Source of the DNA: Plectonema radiosum NIES-515
GTDB taxonomy: Bacteria > Cyanobacteriota > Cyanobacteriia > Cyanobacteriales > Nostocaceae
Assembly: GCF_025753815.1 (NCBI RefSeq)
Contig: NZ_JAOWRF010000104.1
Location: 1 to 51,522 of the forward strand
Reading direction: 5' to 3'
DNA length: 51,522 nt
Shown here in pieces: positions 1 to 8,970 of this stretch (position 1 is its first letter; every line of letters begins with the position of its first letter). Made by a program: the position numbers and the translations under genes. The notes beneath the pieces are model-generated. The model made no database searches. It had not been told where the DNA came from and worked only from the letters and a program-made list of their open reading frames with translations.

Positions 1-198
1 GGGGGGGAGAGGGACAAATGGGATACGCGGGGGGGTGCTGGAACAAGGGGGAAGAAATATGTATTCTTTCTTACCATGAGTCCCTTTTCCCTTTTCCCCT
101 TTCCCCCTCTTCCGGTAAGTCTAATATAGATATAATTCCAAATCACGCTACTTCGATGCCAGTCGCACGTAAGTGGCTCCAAAATCTCAAATTTAAAA

Positions 199-1350
199 TT
201 GATGGATAGACGGTCTTTTATACTGGGTACAGGGGCACTGGCATCGCAACTGCTTGTTGGGTGTGCTGATAATAATCAGCTCAAATTAAACGTGCAGCTA
301 TTGAAAGGCTCTATCCCCGGACAGGTGGTGAACCAATTTAGCAAGAGTTTACAGCAAAAAGCACAATTAAAGTTTGCCCCAGTAGGACAATTGCAGGATT
401 TATTTGATCAATTGCAAACTTCCCAGGGGAAAACCAAAGGTACTGATGGTAAGGGATGGCTTCCCTCGTTACATTTACCACAATTCCAAAAAACCGCTGT
501 AGCCGATTTGGTAACGTTGGCAGATAATACACTAAAAGAGGCAATTAAGCAGAAACTGATTCAACCATTGGAAGAGTCGCAGTTAAAGCAGTGGTCTAGT
601 TTGCCGAAACGGTGGCAAGAATTGGTGAGACGTAATGACCAAGGTAATTTGGATGCTCAAGGAAAAATTTGGGCTGCACCTTACCGCTGGGGTAGTACGG
701 TGATTGTTTATCGCCGTGATAAATTTAAAGAATTGGGTTGGACACCGAAAGATTGGGCTGATTTGTGGCAAAGTGAATGCAAAGGTCGCATTTCTCTGCT
801 CGATCAACCACGAGAAGTTATTGGTATAGTTTTGAAGAAGTTAGGAAAATCCTACAACACAGAAAATCTTGACAAAGTGCCTTCCTTGGAAAAGGAATTA
901 CGAACCTTAAACCAACAGGTGAAGTTTTACGCTTCTGATAAGTATCTCGAACCCTTAATTATTGGTGATACTTGGTTAGCAGTTGCTTGGTCAAGCGACG
1001 TGGTGCGGATGCTGCCACGTTATCCAGAACTTGCGGCAATTGTCCCCCAGTCAGGAACGGCAATGTGGTCAGATTTGTGGGTACGTCCAGTTGGGGGAAA
1101 AAGTGCTTTATCATCCTCGTTTATTGATTTTTGTTGGACTCCCAACATTGCCAAGCAAATTTCTTTGCTAACTAAAACTAATTCACCAATTTCTATCGAC
1201 ATTGCGATGTCAGACATCCAGGAACCATTACACAATCTTTTAGTGAGTAATTCTCAATTTTTCGATAAAAATGAATATTTATTGCCTTTATCCGAATCAA
1301 CGCAAAAGCAGTACCAAGATTTGTTTACCAGAATCAAAAATGAAGCATGA
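199..1350 (+). CDS. extracellular solute-binding lipoprotein (PotD-like)
   Basis: This is a 383-residue periplasmic binding protein of the polyamine/iron-type solute-binding superfamily. The N-terminus reads MMDRRSFILG, a plausible twin-arginine signal, followed by a hydrophobic stretch ending in a lipobox LVGC with the lipidation Cys at residue 22, so it should be anchored on the periplasmic face of the inner membrane. The body has the aromatic-rich segments usual in PotD-like proteins (WAAPYRWGSTVIVYRRD near residues 153-169, LAVAWSSDVVRM near 260). No permease or ATPase lies beside it, so the ligand is unknown; polyamine is only a family-based guess. The start could also be the second ATG at 202. 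Confidence 0.85.
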   Translation: MMDRRSFILGTGALASQLLVGCADNNQLKLNVQLLKGSIPGQVVNQFSKSLQQKAQLKFAPVGQLQDLFDQLQTSQGKTKGTDGKGWLPSLHLPQFQKTAVADLVTLADNTLKEAIKQKLIQPLEESQLKQWSSLPKRWQELVRRNDQGNLDAQGKIWAAPYRWGSTVIVYRRDKFKELGWTPKDWADLWQSECKGRISLLDQPREVIGIVLKKLGKSYNTENLDKVPSLEKELRTLNQQVKFYASDKYLEPLIIGDTWLAVAWSSDVVRMLPRYPELAAIVPQSGTAMWSDLWVRPVGGKSALSSSFIDFCWTPNIAKQISLLTKTNSPISIDIAMSDIQEPLHNLLVSNSQFFDKNEYLLPLSESTQKQYQDLFTRIKNEA

Positions 1351-1361
1351 GTGACTCTTTT

Positions 1362-1898
1362 CTATAAAGAGCGTCCTAACCCAAGCTTATTCTGAGTATC
1401 AATATCTATCCGACATAAAGTTGGATTTGTATTAAAGTTACAAGTATAACTTGCTAAACGTTCTTGTTGATAGTTGAAAACCCGGATATTGTAATTGTAA
1501 TTCCTGGCAAAGCTACCTACACGATTCACAAAGTTGTATCGTTCTAAATAGTCTAAAATACTCCAAAATTGCTGGTTGACAACAACATCAACTCGTGCTG
1601 GTTGTGTACCTTCTGCTGGATATGCTATCCAGTTATCTAACAACTTGTTTTCAGAGTTTTCTTTTGCCCACCATAAACTAGGAACAGTCAATTGCCCTTG
1701 GTTAATGGTGTTAGCTGTAATTACACCTTTTGGATTGCTCAATAAATCTAGTTCTAAAGGAGCATCAGAAGCGGGTGGTATAGATGCTTCAGTTTGTGCT
1801 GTTGATGGTTGAATTGATAAAAGGTAAATCGTGGTGAGGGTAATGCCATATAGTAGTGTCAGTAATGACTTTTGACCAGCCATTTTATGTTTCCGCAT
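1362..1898 (-). CDS. secreted hypothetical protein
   Basis: The 178-residue product begins with a basic stretch and a hydrophobic core (residues about 11-30), then STAQ-TEA, a good signal-peptidase I site, so it is probably exported. The mature part is mixed alpha/beta with two Cys near the C-terminus (SYTCNFNTNPTLCRIDID) that could form a disulphide. No known domain is recognised. It converges with the solute-binding protein gene, with stops only 12 bp apart. The start could also be the second Met (MAGQKS). Confidence 0.75.
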   Translation of the reverse strand: MRKHKMAGQKSLLTLLYGITLTTIYLLSIQPSTAQTEASIPPASDAPLELDLLSNPKGVITANTINQGQLTVPSLWWAKENSENKLLDNWIAYPAEGTQPARVDVVVNQQFWSILDYLERYNFVNRVGSFARNYNYNIRVFNYQQERLASYTCNFNTNPTLCRIDIDTQNKLGLGRSL

Positions 1899-2470
1899 AA
1901 ATTATACCGTGTTCGATTTGGGATTAATCTTCAAAGGAGTATGGGTAATAGGTTTTCGTCAATTCTTCAAAACCCATTACCGAAGGGAGGGGAAAAGGGG
2001 AAAGGAAAAAAGGGGAAATGTTGAATTAGATACGCAGAAATTTTTATATGATTATTTTCCCCAATAAGGGTTTAAAACCCCCTATGCCTAAGTGGTTTTA
2101 TTTGGGGGGAGGTCACAATTCCCGAATCCAAATTCTTTCCCCTTTACCATGAACCCATGAACCATGAACCCCTAATGAGTGAACCATTACATTTTTTAGA
2201 TTATCGTTAATTTGTTAATCTAAAGTCTGAAATTTGGAATTGTCTACTTACTAAGGACAGAGCTTTTAATACCAATGTTTCTAATTTTAACTGTATAAGT
2301 AACGCCTTTCGGCAATCAAAACAATTTTTCTGTCTTCTAGCAGATAATGAAAGCAGCTCCCGTGCGATCGCTCTGCATCTTTGATCAGTTCGTAGTCAGG
2401 TGAAATTGAGCGATTAATCGCTCACTACGAACTTATCTACGTTATCTGATTGATACCGATTGGTATTATT
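1899..2470. other. intergenic, repeat-rich, no gene seen
   Basis: The 572 bp between two minus-strand genes have no convincing ORF. They hold polypurine tracts (near 1983-2020), a short direct repeat of the type CCATGAAC near 2149-2170 and a palindromic repeat at 2388-2432. Confidence 0.6.
2388..2432. repeat. nested inverted repeat
   Basis: The outer arms GTTCGTAGT / ACTACGAAC (9 bp, perfect) enclose a perfect inner palindrome GAGCGATTAATCGCTC at 2408-2423. It looks like a dispersed cyanobacterial foldback repeat. It lies downstream of the minus-strand hydrolase gene and could also work as a transcript-end hairpin. Confidence 0.6.
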
Positions 2471-4312
2471 TCAGATTCTTGCTGTTTTTTCTAAGTTCTT
2501 GCTATTTTCTTTTATTTTTAATTTATTGGAAGTCGCAAACTGTGGATAAAGCTTACTCAATAGCTGTGCGATCTCTTCAGAACTAGAAGAATTAATTAAA
2601 CTCAGGTTTAAAGGTGCTTTACTAATAAACCTCGCATAAGACTCACTTAAATAAGGACGATAATTAGGTTTGTTGACAAGATGAGTTTCAAAAAAAGCCA
2701 CACTGAGAGCTTTAACATAAGAGTAAGCTGCTGTGCGATCCGGACCAAGTAATCCATTTGGTACAGGTATCACTGTTTGACTGGGAGGTGGATCTATTTC
2801 TACTGTGAAATGAGTGCCATTTTCAATTAATGCTAAATATTTATCTGGATTTGGCAGCCTGGTAAAAGGAAAAATCTGTTCTGGTACGGGTGGGGTAAAA
2901 ATATCTTGACTACTAGCTAATAGCATTGTCGGAATTTGAATTTGACTTACTCCTTTAGAACCAAAAATTGTGCTACTTAAGGGATTAAATGCCAAAATGG
3001 CTTTTACCCGATCGTCTTTAATTGGATAAATACCTGGTTGTAATTCCAACGCTCCACACTGTAAGAAAACGGATAAATTTAACGAACGGTTAGGAATACA
3101 ATCTTTCCGGACTTGCTGAAAATTTATTGTTGCACCTGCTAACGCTAAAGCGGTATATCCACCTAAAGAATGTCCGATTACTCCTACTTGTTTAAGATTA
3201 AATTTTCCCTTGAGATTAACATCAGAATCGTTAAGACGTTGAAGTTCATCTAATAAGTATTTTACATCTAATGGACGGTTAATTAAATCTGTTGCTTGTG
3301 GGGTACTTGCAAATCCTGATAAGAATTGTTGAAAATCCTTAGAGTTAGTTTCCGGATGTTCAATTACCGCAACTGCAAAGCCATAGGATACTAAATGTTT
3401 AGCTAAATAGGCAAATGTATTGCGGTCTTCTGCTAAACCGTGAGAAATTACAATTACAGGAAAAGGAGAAGGGAAGCTATCTGTTTTATTCTGCCGTGAT
3501 TGAGGTAAATATAAATCTACGTCTAAGTTGCGTTCTGATATAGCTCCAGATTGATTTTTCCGCGAGCGATCGCGCAGATTTAAAGTGATTTTTTCGGAAC
3601 TCAAACCACCTGCTAGTCGAATATCTGGCTGTTGTGAAAAATCAATTTGCGCTTGTGTTGTATTATCTGCTAATTGTTGTAGTGCCGCAACTACTGCATC
3701 TCTTTTTTTCAGTAAGTCTGATAATTGCCCAAATGTATTTATCGTTTCCGAAAAATTCAAACGAATACTGGGGCTAGGATATCGACGTAAGATATTAATT
3801 AATGTTAAACCTTCTGGGTCAGCAGCAGATAAAATAAGTGTAGAGCGTAAAGCGTAGAAACCATTTTGTCTAGTTTCCACTTGCACTAATTCTCCCAGAC
3901 GTTGCAGTATTTTTTCACCGATGGGGGAATAGGTAAACTGCGAAACTAAGGTGGGGCTAATGTTAAATTTAGTTTGCAGAAATTCTCGTAGTTGTGCTAG
4001 TTGTTCTGGTTTAGCACGTTTAGTATAAAAGGCAAAGTCGGAAGTAATTTTACCTTGTTTGGCAAACAGTTCTAAATCATTGGTAGAGATAGAAAAGTCA
4101 CCAAATGGGGGGTAATAAAAATCAATGCGATCGGCTCCGAATACAGGCGTTGTAATTGCTACACTGGATATAACTCCGAATAAAGAAGCGTTGACGTAGC
4201 CTCTCCAACGGAAAATCGCTTTTCCTAGCCAATGCTGCTTTTTGTGAAGTATCTGACTAAAATAATCTATATTGTGCTGTGTCATTGCCACTACTGCCAG
4301 AGTGTCTGCCAC
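2471..4312 (-). CDS. DUF1400 / alpha-beta hydrolase
   Basis: A 613-residue exported esterase-like protein. After an N-terminal region with a hydrophobic segment (about residues 41-60, ending VFGA) comes the cyanobacterial DUF1400 domain (about 61-190, starting DRIDFYYPPFGDFSIS), then an alpha/beta hydrolase fold. The oxyanion region is VIVISHGLAEDRN and the nucleophile elbow is GHSLGG with Ser382; a late FTVEIDPP-region His is a candidate triad member. Related proteins are annotated as platelet-activating-factor acetylhydrolase or dienelactone-hydrolase-like; the substrate is unknown. The N-terminus before the hydrophobic segment is long for a signal peptide, so a start at the Met at residue 10 or further in is possible. 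Confidence 0.85.
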   Translation of the reverse strand: MADTLAVVAMTQHNIDYFSQILHKKQHWLGKAIFRWRGYVNASLFGVISSVAITTPVFGADRIDFYYPPFGDFSISTNDLELFAKQGKITSDFAFYTKRAKPEQLAQLREFLQTKFNISPTLVSQFTYSPIGEKILQRLGELVQVETRQNGFYALRSTLILSAADPEGLTLINILRRYPSPSIRLNFSETINTFGQLSDLLKKRDAVVAALQQLADNTTQAQIDFSQQPDIRLAGGLSSEKITLNLRDRSRKNQSGAISERNLDVDLYLPQSRQNKTDSFPSPFPVIVISHGLAEDRNTFAYLAKHLVSYGFAVAVIEHPETNSKDFQQFLSGFASTPQATDLINRPLDVKYLLDELQRLNDSDVNLKGKFNLKQVGVIGHSLGGYTALALAGATINFQQVRKDCIPNRSLNLSVFLQCGALELQPGIYPIKDDRVKAILAFNPLSSTIFGSKGVSQIQIPTMLLASSQDIFTPPVPEQIFPFTRLPNPDKYLALIENGTHFTVEIDPPPSQTVIPVPNGLLGPDRTAAYSYVKALSVAFFETHLVNKPNYRPYLSESYARFISKAPLNLSLINSSSSEEIAQLLSKLYPQFATSNKLKIKENSKNLEKTARI

Positions 4313-4557
4313 AGTATGATATAACTTTTTGTTTCGTACTAAACATTTTAACGCTGACTACAAACTTGATTACTGATGTGTACTTGTCACCCCTCAATTC
4401 ATGCGATCGCCATGCTTGGCTTTTTAAGAAAGTAAGCTCGTGTTACAAATTTCCTTCAACAATCAGGGAACACTACAAGTAAGCATCTAAAACTGCTTGG
4501 ATGAGCAGTGAGATTAGACGCGAATCAACTTGGTTTAACCCTGGAGGAATAGCTGTT

Positions 4558-4641
4558 ATGAGTTTTATGGAAAACTTAAAGGACATAGCACAAAAGGCTA
4601 ACGAGGCAGCGCGTGCTGCTATATCTAAAATAACACTATGA
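4558..4641 (+). CDS. 27-residue small ORF coupled to the histidine kinase
   Basis: ATG at 4558 is preceded by a strong GGAGGA Shine-Dalgarno (4543-4548). The ORF encodes 27 residues starting MSFMENLKDIAQKANEA, which would form an amphipathic helix. Its TGA (4639-4641) overlaps the kinase ATG (4638) in an ATGA junction, the classic arrangement for translational coupling. It might be a genuine small protein, a leader peptide controlling kinase translation, or the helical front of a longer family that has lost its C-terminus. The kinase ATG itself has no good ribosome-binding site, which favours coupling. Function unknown. Confidence 0.55.
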   Translation: MSFMENLKDIAQKANEAARAAISKITL

Positions 4642-6278
4642 AAATGCGTCTACTTTCTAAGCTAAAATTTGTTCCATCTCAACTAATAGCTGTAACAGTA
4701 GCACTAACACTACTCTTGTTTATTCCTCAAAATTGGCTGAAGTGGCAAGCGTATTATAACTTCGATAGGATTACTCAACACGAATTTCAACTACAACGAT
4801 TGAGTGATAAAATTACTTATTTGGATGAAGTCTTAACCATGTCGGCTCGCATGAATGCTGCAACAGGAAATTTTGCTTGGGAGCAACGCTATCGTCAATT
4901 TGAACCTCAACTTGATGTTGCCATCAAAGAATCTATTAAACTAGCTCCCAAAGCATATACAAATGAGAATGCAAAAAAAATTTATACGGCTAATCACAAT
5001 TTGGTTTCAATGGAATACCAATCTTTTAACTTAGTTAGAAACAATCAAAAGGATGCAGCGCAGCTTCTATTATCCAGTCACGAATATGAGATTCAGAAAC
5101 ACATTTATGCTGATGGTATTGCTCAAAGAAACCATAATATTTCACTGGATTTGCAGCAGAAAGTTACTAAATACCGCCAAAGAATGTTTTGGGCATTTTT
5201 AATATCTATCATAAGTTTATTCATTCTGATTCCTGCATGGCTTTTAGTATTACATTTATTGCAAAAGTATCTGAGAGCTAAAAAAATATCTCAGGCTGCT
5301 TTAGAAGAAGCTAATTCTAACTTAGAAATACAAGTTGCGACAAGAACAGAAAAATTAAAACAAAAAAATATCCAATTACAACAAACACTACAAGAATTGC
5401 AAGCCACTCAAGTACAGCTAATTCAAAGTGAAAAGATGTCTTCGTTGGGTCAACTAGTTGCTGGTGTTGCTCATGAAATCAACAACCCAGTTAATTTCAT
5501 TTATGGCAACTTAATGCACTTTAGAGAATATACTCAGCAATTACTAACTTTAGTCAACCTATATCAGCAACAAGGTTTTTATCACCCAAAAATAGCTAAT
5601 TTTATTCATGAAATAGATCTCAACTTTGTTATAGAAGATGTACCAAAAATTTTAGCCTCAATGGAAGTTGGTGCTGAACGCATCCGTGAGATTGTGCTAA
5701 CTTTACGGAACTTTTCACGTCTTGATGAAGCAGAAATGAAACCTATTGATATCCATGAGGGGATTAATAGTACATTATTAATTTTGCAGCATCATCTTAA
5801 AGGAGTGCATGACCAGCAAGAAATTATAATTATCAAAGATTATGGTAATTTGCCTTTTGTCGAATGTTATCCGGGAGGACTAAACCAGGTATTTATGAAT
5901 ATTCTTAGTAACGCTATTGATGCTTTACGACAAAAAGAAATAGAATACTTAAAAGGAGGAATTAAAAATTACAGTTATTCTATTACTATCCATACTAAAA
6001 TTAAAGATAACAAATCTGTAATTTTTAGTATAAAAGATAGTGGACTAGGAATAACGGAAGAAGTAAAAAATAGAATATTTGACCCTTTTTTTACTACTAA
6101 ACCAGTAGGCAAAGGTACTGGTTTAGGATTATCTATTAGTTACCAGATTATAGTAGATAAGCATAAAGGAAAAATTAAGTGTATCTCTGCACCTGGTAAA
6201 AATACAGAATTTGTAATTGAGATTCCTATTAAACAAAGCAATCTCCTTGAGCAACCTAAGCAGCCAGAATTATCTTGA
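4638..6278 (+). CDS. membrane sensor histidine kinase
   Basis: A 546-residue sensor kinase. TM1 is at about residues 13-33 and TM2 at about 183-209, enclosing a periplasmic helical sensor region of about 150 residues. A coiled coil (about 215-265) leads into the H-box GVAHEINNPVNF, with the phospho-accepting His at residue 279. The catalytic ATPase domain shows the N-box (NQVFMNILSNAIDA, from about 416), a DSGLGI motif and GKGTGLGLSIS. This is the HEINNPVNF class common in cyanobacteria. No response regulator is adjacent, so its partner is elsewhere. It is translated from an ATGA overlap with a 27-codon ORF. The signal sensed is unknown. Confidence 0.93.
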   Translation: MKMRLLSKLKFVPSQLIAVTVALTLLLFIPQNWLKWQAYYNFDRITQHEFQLQRLSDKITYLDEVLTMSARMNAATGNFAWEQRYRQFEPQLDVAIKESIKLAPKAYTNENAKKIYTANHNLVSMEYQSFNLVRNNQKDAAQLLLSSHEYEIQKHIYADGIAQRNHNISLDLQQKVTKYRQRMFWAFLISIISLFILIPAWLLVLHLLQKYLRAKKISQAALEEANSNLEIQVATRTEKLKQKNIQLQQTLQELQATQVQLIQSEKMSSLGQLVAGVAHEINNPVNFIYGNLMHFREYTQQLLTLVNLYQQQGFYHPKIANFIHEIDLNFVIEDVPKILASMEVGAERIREIVLTLRNFSRLDEAEMKPIDIHEGINSTLLILQHHLKGVHDQQEIIIIKDYGNLPFVECYPGGLNQVFMNILSNAIDALRQKEIEYLKGGIKNYSYSITIHTKIKDNKSVIFSIKDSGLGITEEVKNRIFDPFFTTKPVGKGTGLGLSISYQIIVDKHKGKIKCISAPGKNTEFVIEIPIKQSNLLEQPKQPELS

Positions 6279-6489
6279 AAACTAAACGTTGGTATTTGAG
6301 TGCGATTCGTACCTGAGGAAATAGTTGAAGATGAAAATGTCAAGGCAAAACATTGAAAAGTTTCATAACTAATTCACCATAATCGCTTTCTCAAATAACT
6401 AGCAACTTGGGTTAATTAGGAAAAACGAACCGCACTACTATCGCAGAGGACACAGAGTTTGGCAGAGTTGAAGAGAGATTCTGTGTAAG

Positions 6490-7422
6490 TCATAAATTAT
6501 TTGGTTGTTGGATTAAAGCCTGAAAGCGTCCATCGTCACGGATTTTGTCAAAATCTGAGTGAGTTTGGATCGTGTGCAAATATTGTTCTGGACAGATAAT
6601 AATTGCTTGTTGCAAGTTTTCAATTGCTGCTTCAATGTTGTTTTGCAAGGCGTAACAGCGCGCTTTATTATACCAGACTACATGATCGTTGGGTTGCAAT
6701 TCAATGGCACGATTGTAACTAGCGATCGCATCTTCGTAATGCTGTAATTTTTCCCAAGTTATGCCCCGGTTTAACCAAGCTTTATAATAATCTGGTTCAA
6801 TTGCTAAAGCGCGATCAAAGCTGACGATCGCTTTTTCATAACGTCCCCAGTTACTCAAACTTGCACCTCGGTTATGCCAAGCCATAAGGTTGTCGGGGTC
6901 GAATTCAAGAGCGCGATCGTAGCTGTTAACAGCTTCTTCATAGCGTCCTAGTTGTTTGAGGGCATTACCTTTGTTATTCCATGCCCAATAAGCATCTGGT
7001 TGGAAGTTTATAGTGCGATCGAAGCTAATAATTGCCTTTTCATAATGTCCCAAGTCGCATAAGGTAATACCGCGATTGTGCCAAATAGTAGCGGAATTGA
7101 AGTTAAATTCAAGAGCGCGATCAAAGCTGTTGAGAGCTTCATCGTGACGTTCTACTTTTCCTAGGGCAATAGCACGGTTGTGCCAAACCCAGCAAGCGTC
7201 TGGACGTAATAAGAGCGTTAAATCAAAACAAGCGATCGCATCCATGTGACGACCCAAGGAACCTAAGGCAAAACCTTTTTGCGATAAGGCTTCCGGATAA
7301 TCTGACTGACATTTAAGCGCTTTGTCGAAATTAGCGATCGCCTCTTCAAACTTTTCTGCTTTGTTTTGGCGCAATCCTTGGTGAAAATATAATTCCGCTT
7401 CTAGTTTAAGGATTATTTTCAT
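6490..7422 (-). CDS. tetratricopeptide repeat protein
   Basis: This is a run of about eight 34-residue TPR units, with typical pairs such as AWHNRGASLSNWGRYEKAIVSFDRAL and consensus W-x-N-(R/K)-G at each repeat start. Such solenoids mediate protein-protein contacts. No catalytic domain is attached. The ATG at 7422 gives 310 residues beginning MKIILKLEAELYF. The open frame extends to an ATG at 7479 and a TTG at 7515, adding a hydrophobic N-terminus (LSAFTNIFFVLMLSF) that could be a membrane anchor, so the start is uncertain. HIP1 octamers recur at equivalent places in the repeats. Confidence 0.85.
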   Translation of the reverse strand: MKIILKLEAELYFHQGLRQNKAEKFEEAIANFDKALKCQSDYPEALSQKGFALGSLGRHMDAIACFDLTLLLRPDACWVWHNRAIALGKVERHDEALNSFDRALEFNFNSATIWHNRGITLCDLGHYEKAIISFDRTINFQPDAYWAWNNKGNALKQLGRYEEAVNSYDRALEFDPDNLMAWHNRGASLSNWGRYEKAIVSFDRALAIEPDYYKAWLNRGITWEKLQHYEDAIASYNRAIELQPNDHVVWYNKARCYALQNNIEAAIENLQQAIIICPEQYLHTIQTHSDFDKIRDDGRFQALIQQPNNL

Positions 7423-7539
7423 AGACCTGGCATCTTCCCTTGGTATGATATTTTTTCCAGATTCCCAAAAGGATAACATAAGCACAAAAAATATGTTTGT
7501 AAAAGCACTCAGCAATTTGTGAAAAACGCATCATTCACC

Positions 7540-7762
7540 CATTTCCAGATGTAGAGACGTTCCACCATTTCCAGATGTAGAGACGTTCCACCATTTCCAG
7601 ATGTAGAGACGTTCCGGCATTTCCACATGTAGAGACGTTCCGGCATTTCCACATGTAGAGACGTTCCGGCATTTCCACATGTAGAGACGTTCCGGCATTT
7701 CCACATGTAGAGACGTTCCGGCATTTCCACATGTAGAGACGTTCCGGACCGAACGTCTCTAC
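7540..7762. repeat. 26-bp tandem array, eight units
   Basis: GTAGAGACGT recurs exactly every 26 bp at 7551, 7577, 7603, 7629, 7655, 7681, 7707 and 7733. Units are of the form CATTTCCASATGTAGAGACG followed by TTCCRS; the first three carry CCAGATG and the rest CCACATG. The last unit is followed by an inverted copy (GAACGTCTCTAC, ending 7762), making a hairpin. The array fills the gap between the divergent TPR and por genes. Long minus-strand frames through it are by-products of a stop-free repeat whose length is not a multiple of three. Confidence 0.9.
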
Positions 7763-7765
7763 TAG

Positions 7766-8791
<1,026 letters not shown>

Positions 8792-8798
8792 CGATCCA

Positions 8799-8840
8799 GT
8801 TGGTAATGGGTAATGGAGAAAATCATTACCTATTACCAAC
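8799..8840 (+). terminator. hairpin after por
   Basis: A GTTGGTAATGGGTAATG arm pairs with CATTACCTATTACCAAC over about 17 bp with an 8-nt loop, 8 bp after the por stop. There is no U-run, so it could be a transcript-stabilising hairpin or dispersed repeat rather than an intrinsic terminator. Confidence 0.5.
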
Positions 8841-8897
8841 CTCATAATCCCTCAAAGCAAGCAGCTACTTAACAATAAGCACTTACAAGGTAAACTT

Positions 8898-8969
8898 ATG
8901 GCAAAAGTTGCGAATATGCTGTTTGATGAATTGGTGACTGTGCGATCGCGTTACAAGGAGACTAACTAG
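8898..8969 (+). CDS. possible 23-residue upstream ORF
   Basis: ATG at 8898, preceded by ACAAGGTAAACTT, opens a 23-codon frame (MAKVANMLFDELVTVRSRYK...) ending in TAG one base before the GTG start of the metallophosphoesterase. The Shine-Dalgarno AAGGAG of that gene lies inside the small ORF, so ribosomes reading it would deliver directly to the next start. It may be a leader peptide, a remnant or chance; only the spacing supports it. Confidence 0.3.
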   Translation: MAKVANMLFDELVTVRSRYKETN

Positions 8970-8970
8970 A

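Noticed and set aside
7540-7747. CRISPR array
   Set aside because: Regular 26-bp period but no variable spacers: the whole unit repeats. There are no cas genes nearby.
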